Shown: piece by piece, positions 50,374 to 63,100 of the stretch
Layout: every line of letters begins with the position of its first letter
Numbering within the stretch: position 1 is the first letter of the stretch
Notes under the pieces: generated by a model
Told to the model about the DNA's origin: nothing
Databases searched by the model: none
The model's input: the letters and a program-made list of their open reading frames with translations, nothing else
Program-made: the position numbers and the translations under genes
Origin: Saccharum officinarum
Lineage: Eukaryota; Streptophyta; Magnoliopsida; Poales; Poaceae
DNA: 64,000 bases
Direction: 5' to 3'
Assembly (NCBI GenBank): GCA_020631735.1
Contig: CM036160.1
Span: 7,594,746 to 7,658,745, forward strand

Positions 50374-53300
50374 TGTCATAGAACCTCCTAATTATGATGG
50401 CCCACATGTATCTGTCATCGTCATTATAACCTCTGACAACCTTACTTATGTTCCTCATAACTTAAAAGGCCTGCTTTTCTCCGAACAGGATCTAATCATA
50501 GGAGTATTGCAATATTACAACAGTTTATTCAAAATACCATCAGAGTAAAGTAGTGGAAGTCATACAATAACTTAAGTTTACAAGCCATAGTTTCTAAACT
50601 CCAAACCTTATGTAGCATTATTACAAACCGGTAGTAGGGAAGTATCAGTAGTAGCTTTATTACAAACACACAAGCGAAGTGCCTTGCCCAGAGGTCACAC
50701 AGTCTACTCGTCGTCACTTTCTTCAGCCACAACGGTCATGCAACAAGGCTCAAAGCAGACTTGTTCATGAACCGCACCTACAACAAGGGGTTTAACAAAC
50801 CCTGAGTACGAGAGTACTCAACAAGACTTACCCGACTAGGAAAAGACTCCAAGAGCATGCTAGCTTTAGGGAATCAAGGTACGGGTATTCAAGGATCAAA
50901 ATTTCTTTTGCAGAAAAGCTTACTAAAGTAAATCCTTACCTTCAATATTTTACTTTTACCATTGATGGTTCATTAACCAATTCTAAGTGGTCCTAATCTA
51001 GATCAAAGTAATTCTCATCAAGACCTTTCTCATTCTTTCTTTTAATTCTAGTTCTTAACTACGATGCAGGACAGATGATCGAGTCTCCATAACCAAGGAG
51101 CAACGACGATTCGAACCGATTATACCCAGCTAGGGATCTCTAACCTCACGACATATGTAGAACCAAATCTTGCATATGACAACCCTCATTTAGATCTCCC
51201 AAAACCAAAACGTGTCCATCGCCACCCGAGAGCACAGTACTCCTAAAATCCAGCCCTTGGCTACGAGCGTACACACTAATCTCGCCATCTCTCCACTCCT
51301 AGTGCGAGGTTAGACGTTCTTGAAAAGGAATCACCAACATTTTGGGCTTACCCAAGGCATGAGGCTAGTTGCCAAGTCTCGAAACACAAGCGGGTCTACA
51401 ACAGACGGTCCTTAACTGACAAGGCAGAAACATTACATTGAAAATCCTTTCCCAATGCATGTTAGCAGTGGCCAAACCACCCGCCCGATCTTTTCAAGTT
51501 CATTCTCATCTTTCAATATTTATTAAGTATGCCGTCATGGCCATGTAAATATTTCATTTAAAAGCTTAACTCATAAGCATAGCGAAGCATACTACGCATT
51601 TTTAGTAAAACAGGTATCAAGGTTGATATCACAATAATCAAGGATGATAATACAGCAATATGTTATCACTCAACTCCTAATTACTTAATGCAATAAACTA
51701 TAGTACCAGTGATAAAGATTTGTAAAACTTAAGGAAGGGTTTAAATGCACCGGGGCTTGCCTTGCTCTGACGCGATGACTGACTCGGGCTCAAAGACTCC
51801 GACTTCTGGTCCGGAACCCACCGACGACAACTCTTCTCCGAAGACGTGCTCGCCAACTTCGACTTCTTCGAAAGCGGGAACTACACGAGTATATAACATG
51901 TCTTAACATGATGCGGTGATAAACATGATGCTTGACGATAAAATGTCACGGTTTACGACTTGAGTACAACTTTCCTTCGCGGTACAGTCGCAAAACAGTA
52001 AAACCTACTAACTAATAGCGATTACTTAAGCAACGCTAACATTTCTTACTGAACTTGTTACTAACGAGCTCAAACAAGTAATTAAGGCACCAAGGATCAT
52101 CAAGAACTAGTGACCCAAGGACATCACTCAATCAAAAGAGCACACAACACTTAAAGTGATCAATTCAACATTTATTTAACATTTAATTAATTAGGGCATA
52201 AATAATATTAGATCAAACTTCATCCAATTGAGCTTAAACTTTTTCTATGGGTTAATCATGGCCTAAAACAGTGTTAGAATAAATTTCATGATTTTTAGAT
52301 TAATAATTTAATTACTAAAATTCATGGAAGTTGCATTTAATATTTAATTGAACTAATTAATTAACTTGCAAAAAGTAATCCAATTTAGCATTTAATATTT
52401 TTCCTAAGTAGATACACCTTGAAAAGCTTACACAATAATTTTCACTAATTTTGGAGCTCCACAGAATTTTAAATGAAATAAACAAATACTATTACTATTC
52501 ATATTTTTGAAAAAGAAAAACAAAAACTCAACTCGGGCCGCCTTCTCCTTTCTCCCTCCGGCTCAGCCCAACCGAACGGCCCAGCTGCCACGCGCCCGCG
52601 CCCGTGCTCGCTCGCTCGCATCCGCGTGGCCCAGCATCGCGGCCCATCCGCGTGGCCAGCTCGCACGCGCACGTTCTCCCTCTCTCTCTCTCTCGCTGAC
52701 ACCTTGGCCCCGCCTGTCATCCCCTTCCTCCGCTCACTCACTCTCTCCCGCGACCTGGCCATGCCCGTGCGGTGGCCGGCCGGTGATCACGGCGTCAGTC
52801 GACCTATTAACTCGACCAAAACGATCTACACTACCCTGCGACTCCACTACGCCCTTCTATAGCTAAGCTCGAGCTCCGGCAACCCCTCACCGACGACGAT
52901 GGCGGACCACGGCCGACGGTGAGCCGCGAAAACGCGTCCCCAACGGAGTCGCAGCTAAATTAACGTGAGGAAGACGTTCAGGGGCTCACAGCGGTCACGG
53001 TGGTGCTCTTGGTGACGATGGCGACGAGCTGGAGTGGCCTGGCCACGAGAAAACGGCTAAACCCGTTGGACCACGAGGTGCGCGAGGGCGAGGCGAACTT
53101 GCTGGTGCGATTTTCATGGCTGGTGGCGGCTCAACGGCAGCAGCGGCGAGCGGCGGAGCTAGCGGCGGCGGCGACGGCAAAGCAGAGAACAAAGAAAAAC
53201 CACGGTGACCACGGTCATATTTATAGGCACGGTCATGATGAAAGTCACTGGAAGGCGCGCGTCGTCGCGCTGGTGTTCCCGGGTGCGCGCGAGAAGGTCC

Positions 53301-54414
53301 TGGACGCCGCCCGGCGACTCGCCGGCGCCCATGCCGTCCGTTGCCGGACGGTGATTCGCCGAGCACTGTAGCTCCCCCCATTTTCAAATTCAAACTGTTT
53401 TTGCTAAATTACTTTTGATTTTGAATATGAACTTGAAAAATTCCCAAGATATGAAATCTTCAGAATTTCAAGCTCTACAAGTTTTGTATTGAACACTTTT
53501 TCAAATTCAAACTGGATTTTGAAATTTGAGTTTAAATTCAAAAGAGGACACTTTTTGGAAATTTGGTAATTTAGAAATTACTTTGGATTTTATATTGAAA
53601 CTTCAAAAACGCCAAACACCAAAGTTGTACATCTAGCCACGACCTACAACTTTGCTAAACAAAACATTTTCAAAATCTGCCTTCATTTTGAAATTTGAGT
53701 TTGGGGATAAAAAGGAGTCAAATTTGAAATTTGCTTCTTTTCAAAATTGCTCCACACTTTACACTTTGAAAACTCAAAACACGAAAGTTGTAGCCCTTGA
53801 AAAGTTCTACAAACTTGGTTAAAAACTTTTTCCCAAATTTTGCTTAGATTTTAAATTATTTGAAAAGGGGTAAAACAGGGTTTTGGATTTTAGGGTTTTC
53901 GGAGGAATTTTCAATTGAAATTTGTTGCTACCTTAATTGGTGATTACTTAATGATCAAACCATCATCCAAGGGCATCATTTAGACAAGCATGACATGGTT
54001 GACCAAATGCCACTCTTGGTTGACCAATTTAGCTTTTGAAAATCTTTTAATATTTCCTCAATTTTGAATTCAAATTCGAATCGGAAAACTTGCGACAAGT
54101 TTTGGATTCCAATTTAAACTCAAACTTGGAGCTCCATTTTATGGGTTGTACTTGAGTTCATACCCTATACTTGACACTAGTGTGTAACACAGTCACACAC
54201 CTCAAATTACGCAGGGCATGGACTAAGTATTTGCGGTGTCATTCAAAAATTAGGGTTTTTGGTTCGAATCACACCACTAAGAAGCACATCCAATCTAGAA
54301 AGGTAAACTCATTTTAGTTAATGCATAACAGGGTTGACCTAATCATGGATGCTTTGCGATGCAATATGATGACATGGCAGATTAATTAGCAACTATAACA
54401 CCCGGGGTGTTACA
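50374..54414 (-). repeat. 3' LTR of the Tekay element
   Basis: 4,041 bp. TATAAATA on - at 53218-53225 marks the promoter. It lacks about 65 bp of GC-rich sequence that the other LTR has near 62812-62877. Open frames in the GC-rich part (52500-53390) occur on both strands and in both LTRs and look like base-composition artefacts. Confidence 0.95.
53218..53225 (-). promoter_or_regulatory. TATA box of the Tekay 3' LTR
   Basis: TATAAATA on -, just upstream of a GC-rich leader. The same box is in the 5' LTR at 63050-63057. Confidence 0.7.
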
Positions 54415-54431
54415 GCCCTTCCCCCTTAAAG
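54415..54431 (-). other. Polypurine tract of the Tekay element
   Basis: On - it reads CTTTAAGGGGGAAGGGC, directly before the 3' LTR. Confidence 0.85.
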
Positions 54432-54587
54432 AAATCTCGTCCCGAGATTTAAAGCCTTGAGTTAAGTAATGAAAAAGGAAACGTGTCAAACAAACACGTT
54501 CAGAACTTGTCTACAAAACAGGTAGGGGTTTTCTATATTACAAAATTTTGAAAAGGACAGGTTACAATTTAAAGAAGAAATTGCAAC

Positions 54588-57500
54588 CTAGATAGAAGCA
54601 AAGAACTCCGGAAAATTCTCCAACAGGTAATCTTCCGATTCCCACGTGGCTTCTTCTTCTGAATATTGATCCCATTGTATCTTGTACTATTTTATTATTC
54701 TACTTTGGGTAACACGATCCTTTCGATCCAAAACTCGGACAGGATATTCAGAATATGTCAAATCTGGCTCAAGTTCAACTCCTTCAACATCAATAACTTG
54801 ATCAGGCACTTGAAGACACTTTTTCAATTGCGATACATAAAATACATTATGCACGGCTGACAGTTGTTCAGGCAACTTTAATTTAAATGCCACTTTTCCA
54901 CATCTTTCAATGATTTGAAATGGGCCAATATAACGCGGTGCGAGTTTGCCTTTGACTCCAAATCAGCTAACTCCCTTCATGGGTGATAATTTCAAATAAA
55001 CATAATTTCCTACTTCAAATACCAAGGGTCTACGCCTTTTGTCAGCATAACTCTTCTGTTGGGACTGAGCTATTTTCAAATTTTTCTAGATCTGCCTGAC
55101 TTTTGCTTCTGTTTCTTTTACAATATCGACACCGAAAAACCATCTTTCTCCTGGTTCTGACCAGTTCAATGGAGTTCTGCACCTGCGACCATACAGTGCT
55201 TCAAACGGGGCCATTTTGATACTCTCTTGATAACTATTATTATAGGAGAATTCTGCTAACGGCAAACATTCATCCCATTGATCATGATAAGTAAGGGCAC
55301 AAGACCTTAACATGTCTTCAAGAATTTGATTTACTCTTTCAGTCTGTCTTGACGTCTGAGGATGATAGGCTGAGCTATGTATAACTTTGGTGCCCAATGA
55401 CTTATGTAACTCCATCTAGAATTTGGAGACGAATTGTGGACCTCTATCAGATACAATGGTCCTTGGTACCCCATGAAGACTCAGAATTCGCTCAAAGTAC
55501 AATTTTACAAGTGTCACTGTAGAATGTTTCACTTTTACTGGAAGAAAATGTGCTAACTTGGTAAGTCGATCTATAATGACCCAAATTGAATCAAACCCCC
55601 TTGATGTTGTGGGTAATCCGGTAATAAAATCCATGCCGATATCATCCCACTTCCAAGATGGGATAGGCAATGGTTGCAGCATCCCTGCCGGCTTCAGAGG
55701 TACAGCCTTCACTCTACGACAAGTATCACATCTGGCAACATACTTAGCAATCTCAATTTTCATTTTAGTCCACCAAAATCTCTGTTTCAAATCCTGATAC
55801 ATCTTATTACTCCCTGGATGAATAGAAAACCTTGTATTATGTGCTTCATCAAGAATGAGCTATAGTAACTCTAGAACTTTTGGTACCACTAACCGGTTCT
55901 TGAACCACAACACATCAGTATCATCAATACTAAAATCTGTCTGTTGACCTATTCTAACTTTTTCTTTGATGTGGGCTATACCAGAATTCTTTCTCTGAGC
56001 AGATATAATCTGATCTTTGATTGTTGATTCCACAGTAACATTGGTTAACTGACCTTGCTGGACTATTTCAATATTCAACTTTTCCAATTCATAACACAAA
56101 CTATAATCCATTGGCTTCACAGTCATACAATTGCAATGATTCTTTCTACTGAGTGCATCAGCAACAACATTTGCTTTTCCAGGATGATAGTGCACTTCTA
56201 AATCAAAATCTTTTATTAACTCAAGCCACCTTCTTTGCCTCATATTCAGTTCTGACTGAGTAAAGATATACTTCAAGCTTTTGTGATCTGTATAAATGTG
56301 GCAAGTATTACCCAACAAGTAATGACGCCAGATTTTTAATGCATGAACCACAGCTGCTAATTCAAGATCATGAGTTGGATAATGCTCTTCGTGACGCTTC
56401 AACTACCTCGAGGCATAAGCAATGACTCTGCCTTCTTGCATTAATACACAACCAAGGCCAATACCAGAGGCATCACAGTATACATCAAATGGCTTTTCTA
56501 TATCTGGTTGTGCTAAAACTAGAGCAGTTGTCAGTGACTTCTTTAAAGTTCTAAAAGCCTTCTCACATTCTGGAGACCAGATGAATTTGGTTTGATTTTT
56601 CAACAGCTCCGTGATTGGATTGGCTACTTTTGAAAAGTCAGAAATGAATCGACGGTAATAACTCGCCATTCCTAGAAAACTTCGAACTTCATGAACTGAG
56701 ATTGGTGGTTTCCAATTCAAGATATCTTTCACCTTACCAGGATCTACTGCCACTCCTTCGGTTGACAACACATGTCCTAAGAATTGTACTTCCCTTAACC
56801 AAAACTCACATTTACTGAACTTAGCATACAATTGATGATTTCTCAGACGAGTCAGAACAACTCTAAGGTGCTCAGCATGCTCTTCTTCACTTTTGGAGTA
56901 TACCAAAATATCATCAACAAAGACAACCACAAACTTGTCAAGCTCCGGCATGAAAACTGAGTTCATCAGATACATAAAATATGCCGGTGCATTAGTGAGG
57001 CCAAAAGACATAACTAGATACTCATACAATCCATATCTGGTAGTGAATGCAGTCTTTGGAATATCTTCTAGTCGAATCTTGATTTGATGGTACCCCGATC
57101 GAAGATCGATCTTTGAAAATACCTTTGCCCCCGCAAGTTGATCAAAAAGTATATCAATGCGAGGCAACGGGTATTTGTTCTTAATGGTTACTTCATTCAA
57201 CGGACGATAGTCAATACACATCCTTAAAGTCTGATCCTTCTTCTTGACAAAAAGAGCCGGACATCCCCACAGTGATGAGCTGGGCTTGATGAAACCTTTT
57301 TCAAGCAACTCTTGCAATTGAACCTTGAGTTCGGCCAATTCATTTGGTGGCATTCTATAAGCTCTCCTAGATATTGGGGCAGTACCAGGTTTTAACTCAA
57401 TTACAAATTCTACTTCTCGGTCCGGTGGCAAACCAGGTAGATCATTTGGAAACACATCTGAAAATTCACAGACTACCGGTATATCACAAATTTCTTTCAC

Positions 57501-59051
57501 TGAAGTTGCACATATCCTCTCAACTGCTCTCTTTGGAATAGAAAGTTGGATAAGAAGATGAGATTTATGATCTGGCAAGTTCAACCTTATGGTTCTGTGC
57601 AGTGCATCTATAATAGCTCCTCGTTGGTACATCCAATTCATACCCAGGATTACATCTATATCCTGTTTCTGTAATATTATCATTGAGGTAGGAAATATAT
57701 GCCCACCCAACTCTATAGGTACATCACGTACCATTTTCTTAGTACACAGTCGTCCCCCGGGCGACTGAATAAAGAAATCCTCTTGTGTTCCCATAATTGG
57801 AATGTCATGCTTTGTAACAAAGGTGCGATTTATGAATGTATGCGATGCACCAGAATCAAATAACAGTACTGCTGGATGATTAGCAATAGGGAACATACCC
57901 ATCATAACAGGTTCTCCCTCTGGAATTGCACTTGCTTGGGTGTAGAATACACGTCCTGTCTTCCTCTTCTCACCCTTACCCTTCTGGACATTTAGATTAT
58001 TATTCTTACTCTAGGGCTGCTGTTGTTGCAGTATGGGAGCTCTTGGATAATTGGGATTGTACTACCTTGGATACGGGCAGTCCCTTGAGAAGTGGCCTAG
58101 CTTTTCACAGTTGTAGCAGGGAAAGTTATGTGTTATTGGGCTCTGATTTCGAATACCAGGGGCATTCGGCTGTTGTGGATATTGCTAGGTTACGGCAGTA
58201 TGGATAAACGTCTACGGCCGAGCTTGGTATTGTGGTGGACGATAAGGAGGGCAGAAATGATTCTGAGGGTGGTAAATAAACCTTTGGCGCTTCTTAATGC
58301 CGCCTGATGAGCTAGACAACACCTGCTTCTTTTTCTTTGACTCTTTGTGAATGCGGGACTTCTCTTCTGAAGCGATAGCGACATTGACTACTTCATGATA
58401 TGTGGCATTATAGCATGTAACCAACGCTGCCTGAATCTTGGTATTCAAACCCCTCATGAAACAACTCTTCTTCTTTGCATCAGTGTTCACATACTCGGCT
58501 GCATACTGTGACAGATGATTGAATTTGCCAACATACTGAAGAACTGTCTGGTTTCCCTGTTTCAAAGAGAGAAACTCTTCTAACTTCATTGCCATGACAC
58601 CATCTGGAATGTAGTGTGCTCTGAAAGCATCATGAAACTCTTGCCAGGTAATACGATGGCTAGTAGGCTGTGCGGCGACCAGATTCGCCCACCACGCCCC
58701 TGCGGCACCCCTGAGCTGTTGTGCTGCAAACACGGGTTTCTGGTATTCCGTGCACTGGATAAGTTCAAACTTTTGCTCCATTGTTCGGAGCCAGTCATCC
58801 ACCTCTAGCGGCTCTTCGGCCTTTGAAAATACCGGTGGACGAGTATCGGTGAAATCCACATAAGTGGTTTCTCCTCCATTATTACGGCCTCGACGACCTT
58901 GATTTCCATTCTGATTCTGAGCCAACAGAGTAGTGGCATTGACTAGCGCTGTAATAGCTTCTGCCAGAGTAGGTGGAAATGGTGGGGGATTTGGAGCATT
59001 GTCCCCAGCCTGAGAAGTTTCAGTATCGTACATCTGTTGTACACAAACCAT
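54588..59051 (-). pseudogene. Tekay gag-pol polyprotein, one frame with ten in-frame stops
   Basis: All segments are in the same frame from ATG 59051 to the natural stop at 54588-54590; there is no indel in 4.46 kb. Gag: 59051-58215 (WWANLVAAQP, EFLSLKQGNQTV). Zinc knuckle CYNCEKLGHFSRDC is at about 58083-58124. Protease [11 protein letters not shown] lies near 57860. RT has [12 protein letters not shown] and [11 protein letters not shown] (near 56900). RNase H has [11 protein letters not shown] and later [10 protein letters not shown]. Integrase has the HHCC region (55800-55700), GMDFITGLPTTS, SDRGPQFVS and TERVNQ. The C-terminal chromodomain reads EYPVRVLDRKDRV and WDQYSEEEATWE. Stops on -: TAG at 58212, 58185, 58062, 58011, 56403, 55860, 55416, 55086 and 54687, TGA at 54963 (lowest coordinate given). 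Inactive. Confidence 0.93.
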
Positions 59052-59230
59052 GCTTTACTTACATTGTTTTATTGAATTAGAAAGCAGTTAGTACAGTACT
59101 AGTACACACATCAAACTTATCTTACATTATTTTTATTACAAACTTGCTCGCAAGCAAGCAAACCAACCCCGCTAAGGTTCTTAGAAAACAGGAAAGACTA
59201 CTATATTACATAACCATCCATTTCGAAGCT

Positions 59231-59749
59231 TCACTCCTCATCATCATCGCTGATCACGATCACACCATCCTCATTCTCCTGGACACTTGCACCAGTGACA
59301 TGACTTGCCTCATCCCCACTTTCCATCATGGTTTCATTTTCTTCCGAATCCTCTTCCTCAATATCCTCTCCACCAGGAACAACCACGGCACCGACATCAT
59401 CTTCTACCGCATGGGGCTGATGATTGGGATTCATCAGGTCATGTAACCTATGGACTTTCTCATGCAGGATTGTATTGTACTGCTCCAGGTGTGTCACATA
59501 AAGTTCCAACTCTCGAACACGAGCCCTGGCTTCTGTCTCCTTTTCCAAAGACTCGTTCTGGCACTGCTTCCAAAAATGCATGTTGCGCTTCAGTCGCTCT
59601 ATCTCTGACGTGAGCCTTGCGACCTCCGATTGGGAATCTGGGTTCGGATTGCGACTACTGCTCGCTCCATCACCTCTGGTTGCCAACTGATGACATGGTA
59701 CTCCTTGCGGACCAGTTTTCTTGCGAGGAGTCGTCTTCACACGTGCCAT
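59231..59749 (-). CDS. Extra ORF between 5' LTR and gag of the Tekay element
   Basis: 172 codons, intact, on the same strand as gag but in another frame, starting MARVKTTPRKKTGP. A basic N terminus (residues 1-20) is followed by a Ser/Asn-rich part, a coiled coil (about residues 45-110, VARLTSEIERLKRNM ... LELYVTHLEQYN) and a strongly acidic tail ending VIVISDDDEE. An upstream in-frame ATG at 59809 exists, but MARVKTTP looks more natural. I do not recognise a function. A DNA-binding or particle-associated accessory protein is only a guess. It has no stop codon although the neighbouring gag-pol has ten. Confidence 0.7.
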   Translation of the reverse strand: MARVKTTPRKKTGPQGVPCHQLATRGDGASSSRNPNPDSQSEVARLTSEIERLKRNMHFWKQCQNESLEKETEARARVRELELYVTHLEQYNTILHEKVHRLHDLMNPNHQPHAVEDDVGAVVVPGGEDIEEEDSEENETMMESGDEASHVTGASVQENEDGVIVISDDDEE

Positions 59750-60126
59750 CCTAAAGCAAGATAGAATTAGAACGATGAGAACAGATGGGAGGGATCTGAA
59801 GGTTAGCATGAACAGGATTGAACCTTACTTAACCCAAACCACTTTAAAAGGGAATGTAACTTAAGCAGGTTAATTAAACATGATGCATGCATCGTACTTA
59901 TGAACTAACAGAAAAGTTTAAGTAACACATGCGATAACATTTATAACATAGGGCAAAATAACATGATACTTCACTATGAAGCTTTCAAATATGATCTAAG
60001 GAAACTACAGAAAGTAGATTGGGATAAGCCAAAAGCAATTTGGACCAAAATATCAATATTAAGTTTGTTCGATCCAAATCATTTTGAAGTTTTGTAAAGT
60101 AATACTACAATAACTCCAGTAATTAT

Positions 60127-60138
60127 GCACTGATACCA
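60127..60138 (-). other. Primer-binding site of the Tekay element
   Basis: On - it reads TGGTATCAGTGC, two bases from the 5' LTR, complementary to the 3' end of initiator methionine tRNA. Confidence 0.85.
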
Positions 60139-60140
60139 GC

Positions 60141-63100
60141 TGTCACAGAACCTCCTAATTATGATGGCCCACATGTACCTATCATCGTCATTATGACCTC
60201 TGACAACCGTACTTATGTTCCACATAACTTAAAAGGCCTGCTTTTCTCCGAACATGATCTAATCACAGGAGTATTGCAATATTACAACAGTTTATTCAAA
60301 ATACCATCAGAGTAAAGTAGCAGAAGTCTTACAATAACTTAAGTTTACAAACCATAGTTTCCAAATTTTAAACCTTATGTAGCATTATTACAAACCGGTA
60401 GTAGGGAAGTATCAGTAGTAGCTTTATTACAAACACACAAGCGAAGTGCCTTGCCCAGAGGCCACACAGTCTACTCGTCGTCACTTTCTTCAGCCACAAC
60501 GGTCATGCAACAAGGCTCAAAGCAGACTTGTTCATGAACCGCACCTGCAACAAGGGTTTAACAAACCTTGAGTACGAGAGTACTCAACAAGACTTACCCG
60601 ACTAGGAAAAGACTCCAAGGGCATGCTAGCTTTAGGGAATCAAGGTACGGGTATTCAAGGATCAAAATTTCTTTTGCAGAAAAGCTTACTAAAGTAAATC
60701 CTTACCTTCAATATTTTACTTTTACCATTGATGGTTCATTAACCAATTCTAAGTGGTCCTAATCTAGATCAAAGTAATTCTCATCAAGACATTTCTCATT
60801 CTTTCTTTTAATTCTAGTTCTTAACTACGATGCAGGACAGGTGATTGAGTCTCCATAACCGAGGAGCAACGACGATTCGAACCGATTATACCGAGATGGG
60901 GATCTCTAACCTCACGACATATGTAGAACCAAATCTTACATTTGCCAACCCTTATTTAGATCTCCCAAAACCAAAACGTGTCCATCGCCACCCGAGAGCA
61001 CAGTACTCCTCCAATCCAGCCCTTGGCCACGAGGGTACACACTACTCTTGCTATCTCTCCACTCCTAGTGCGAGGTTAGACGCTCTCGAAATGGAATCAC
61101 CAACATTTTGGGCCTACCCAAGGCATGAGGCTAGTTGCAAAGTCTCGAAACACAAGCAGGCCTACAACGGACGGTCCTTAACTGACAAGGCGGAAACATT
61201 ACATTGAGACTCCTTTCCCAATGCATGTTAGCAGTGGCCAAACCACCCGCTCGATCTTTTTAAGTTCATTCTCATCTTTCAATATTCATTAAGTATGCCA
61301 TCATGGCCATGTAAACATTTCATTTAAAAGCTTAACTCATAAGCATAGCGAAGCATACTACGCATTTTCAGTAAAACAGGTATCAAGGTTGATATCGCAA
61401 TAATCAAGGATGATAATGCAGCAGTTGGGTTATCACTTAACTCCTAATTACTTAATGCAATAAACCATAGTACCAGTGATAAAGATTTGTAAAACTCAAG
61501 GAAGGGTTTAAATGCACTGGGACTTGCCTTGCTCTGACGCGACGACTGACTCGGGCTCAAAGACTCCGACTTCTGGTCCGGAACCCACCGACGACAACTC
61601 TTCTCCGAAGACGTGCTCGCCAACTTCGACTTCTTCGAAAGCGGGAACTACACGAGTATATAACATGTCTTAACATGATGCGGTGATAAACATGATGCTT
61701 GACGATAAAATGCCACGGTTTACGACTTGAGTACAACTTTCCTTCGCGGTACAGTCGCAAAACAGTAAAACCTACTAACTAATAGCGATTACTTAAGCAA
61801 CGCTAACGTTTCTTACTGAACTTGTTACTAACAAGCTCAAACAAGTAATTAAGGTGCCAAGGATCACTAAGAACCAGTGACCCAAGGACATCACTCAATC
61901 AAAAGAGCACACAACACTTAAAGTGATCAATTCAACATTTATTTAACATTTAATTAATTAGGGCATAAATAATATTAGATCAAACTTCATCTAATTGAGC
62001 TTAAACTTTTTCTACGGGTTAATCATGGCCTAAAATAGTGTTAGAATAAATTTCATGATTTTTAGATTAATAATTTAATTACTAAAATTCATGGAAGTTG
62101 CATTTAATATTTAATTGAACTAATTAATTAACTTATAAAAAGTAATCCAATTTAGCATTTAATATTTTTCCTAAGTAGTTTACACCTTGAAAAGCTTACA
62201 CAAAAATTTTCACTAATTTTGGAGCTCTATAGAATTTTAAATGAAATAAACAAATACTATTACTATTCACATTTTTGAAAAAGAAAAATAAAAACTCAAC
62301 TCGGGCCGCCTTCTCCTTCCTCCCTCCGGCTCTGCCCAACCGAACGGCCCAGCTGCCACGCGCCCACGCCTGCGCTCGCTCGCTCGCGTCCGCGCGGCCC
62401 AGCATCGCGGCCCATCCGCGCGGCCTGCTCGCGCGCGCGCGTTCTCCCTCTCTCTCTCGCTGACACCTTGGCCCCGCCTGTCATCCCCTTCCTCCGCTCA
62501 CTCGCTCTCTCCCGCGACCCGGCCATGCCCGCGCGGTGGCCGGCCAGTGATCACGGCGTCAGTCGACCAATTAACTCGACCAAAACGATCTACACTACAC
62601 TGCGACTCCACTACGCCCTTCTACAGCTAAGCTCGAGCTCCGGCAACCCCTCACCGACGACGATGGCGAACCACGGCCGACGGTGAGCCGCGAAAACGCG
62701 TCCCCAACAGAGTAGCAGCTAAATTAACGCGAGGAAAACGTTCAGGGGCTCATAGCGGTCACGGTGGTGCTCTTGGTGACGACGATGACGAGCTGGAGTG
62801 GCCTGGACACGTGGGGGCGGTGGTGGCGGTGCTCCGACCGGAGTTGGGCACGGGAAGTGGTGGTGCGGTGGTTCGGGCGAGAAAACGGCTAAACCTGTTG
62901 GACCACGAGGTGCGCGAGGGCGAGGCGAACTTGCTGGTGCGATTTTCGTGGCTGGTGGCGGCTCAACGGCGGCAGCGGCGAGCGGCGGAGCTAGCGGCGG
63001 CGGCGACGGCAAAGCAGAGAACAAAGAAAAACCACGGTGACCTCGGTCATATTTATAGGCACGGTCATGATGAAAGTCACTGGAAGGCGCGTGTCGTCGC

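Noticed and set aside
52995..53393. Open frames on both strands in the GC-rich part of the Tekay LTR, present again at 62719-63225
   Set aside because: They recur only because the LTR is duplicated. They lack domains, and the + and - frames overlap. The part also contains the LTR promoter.
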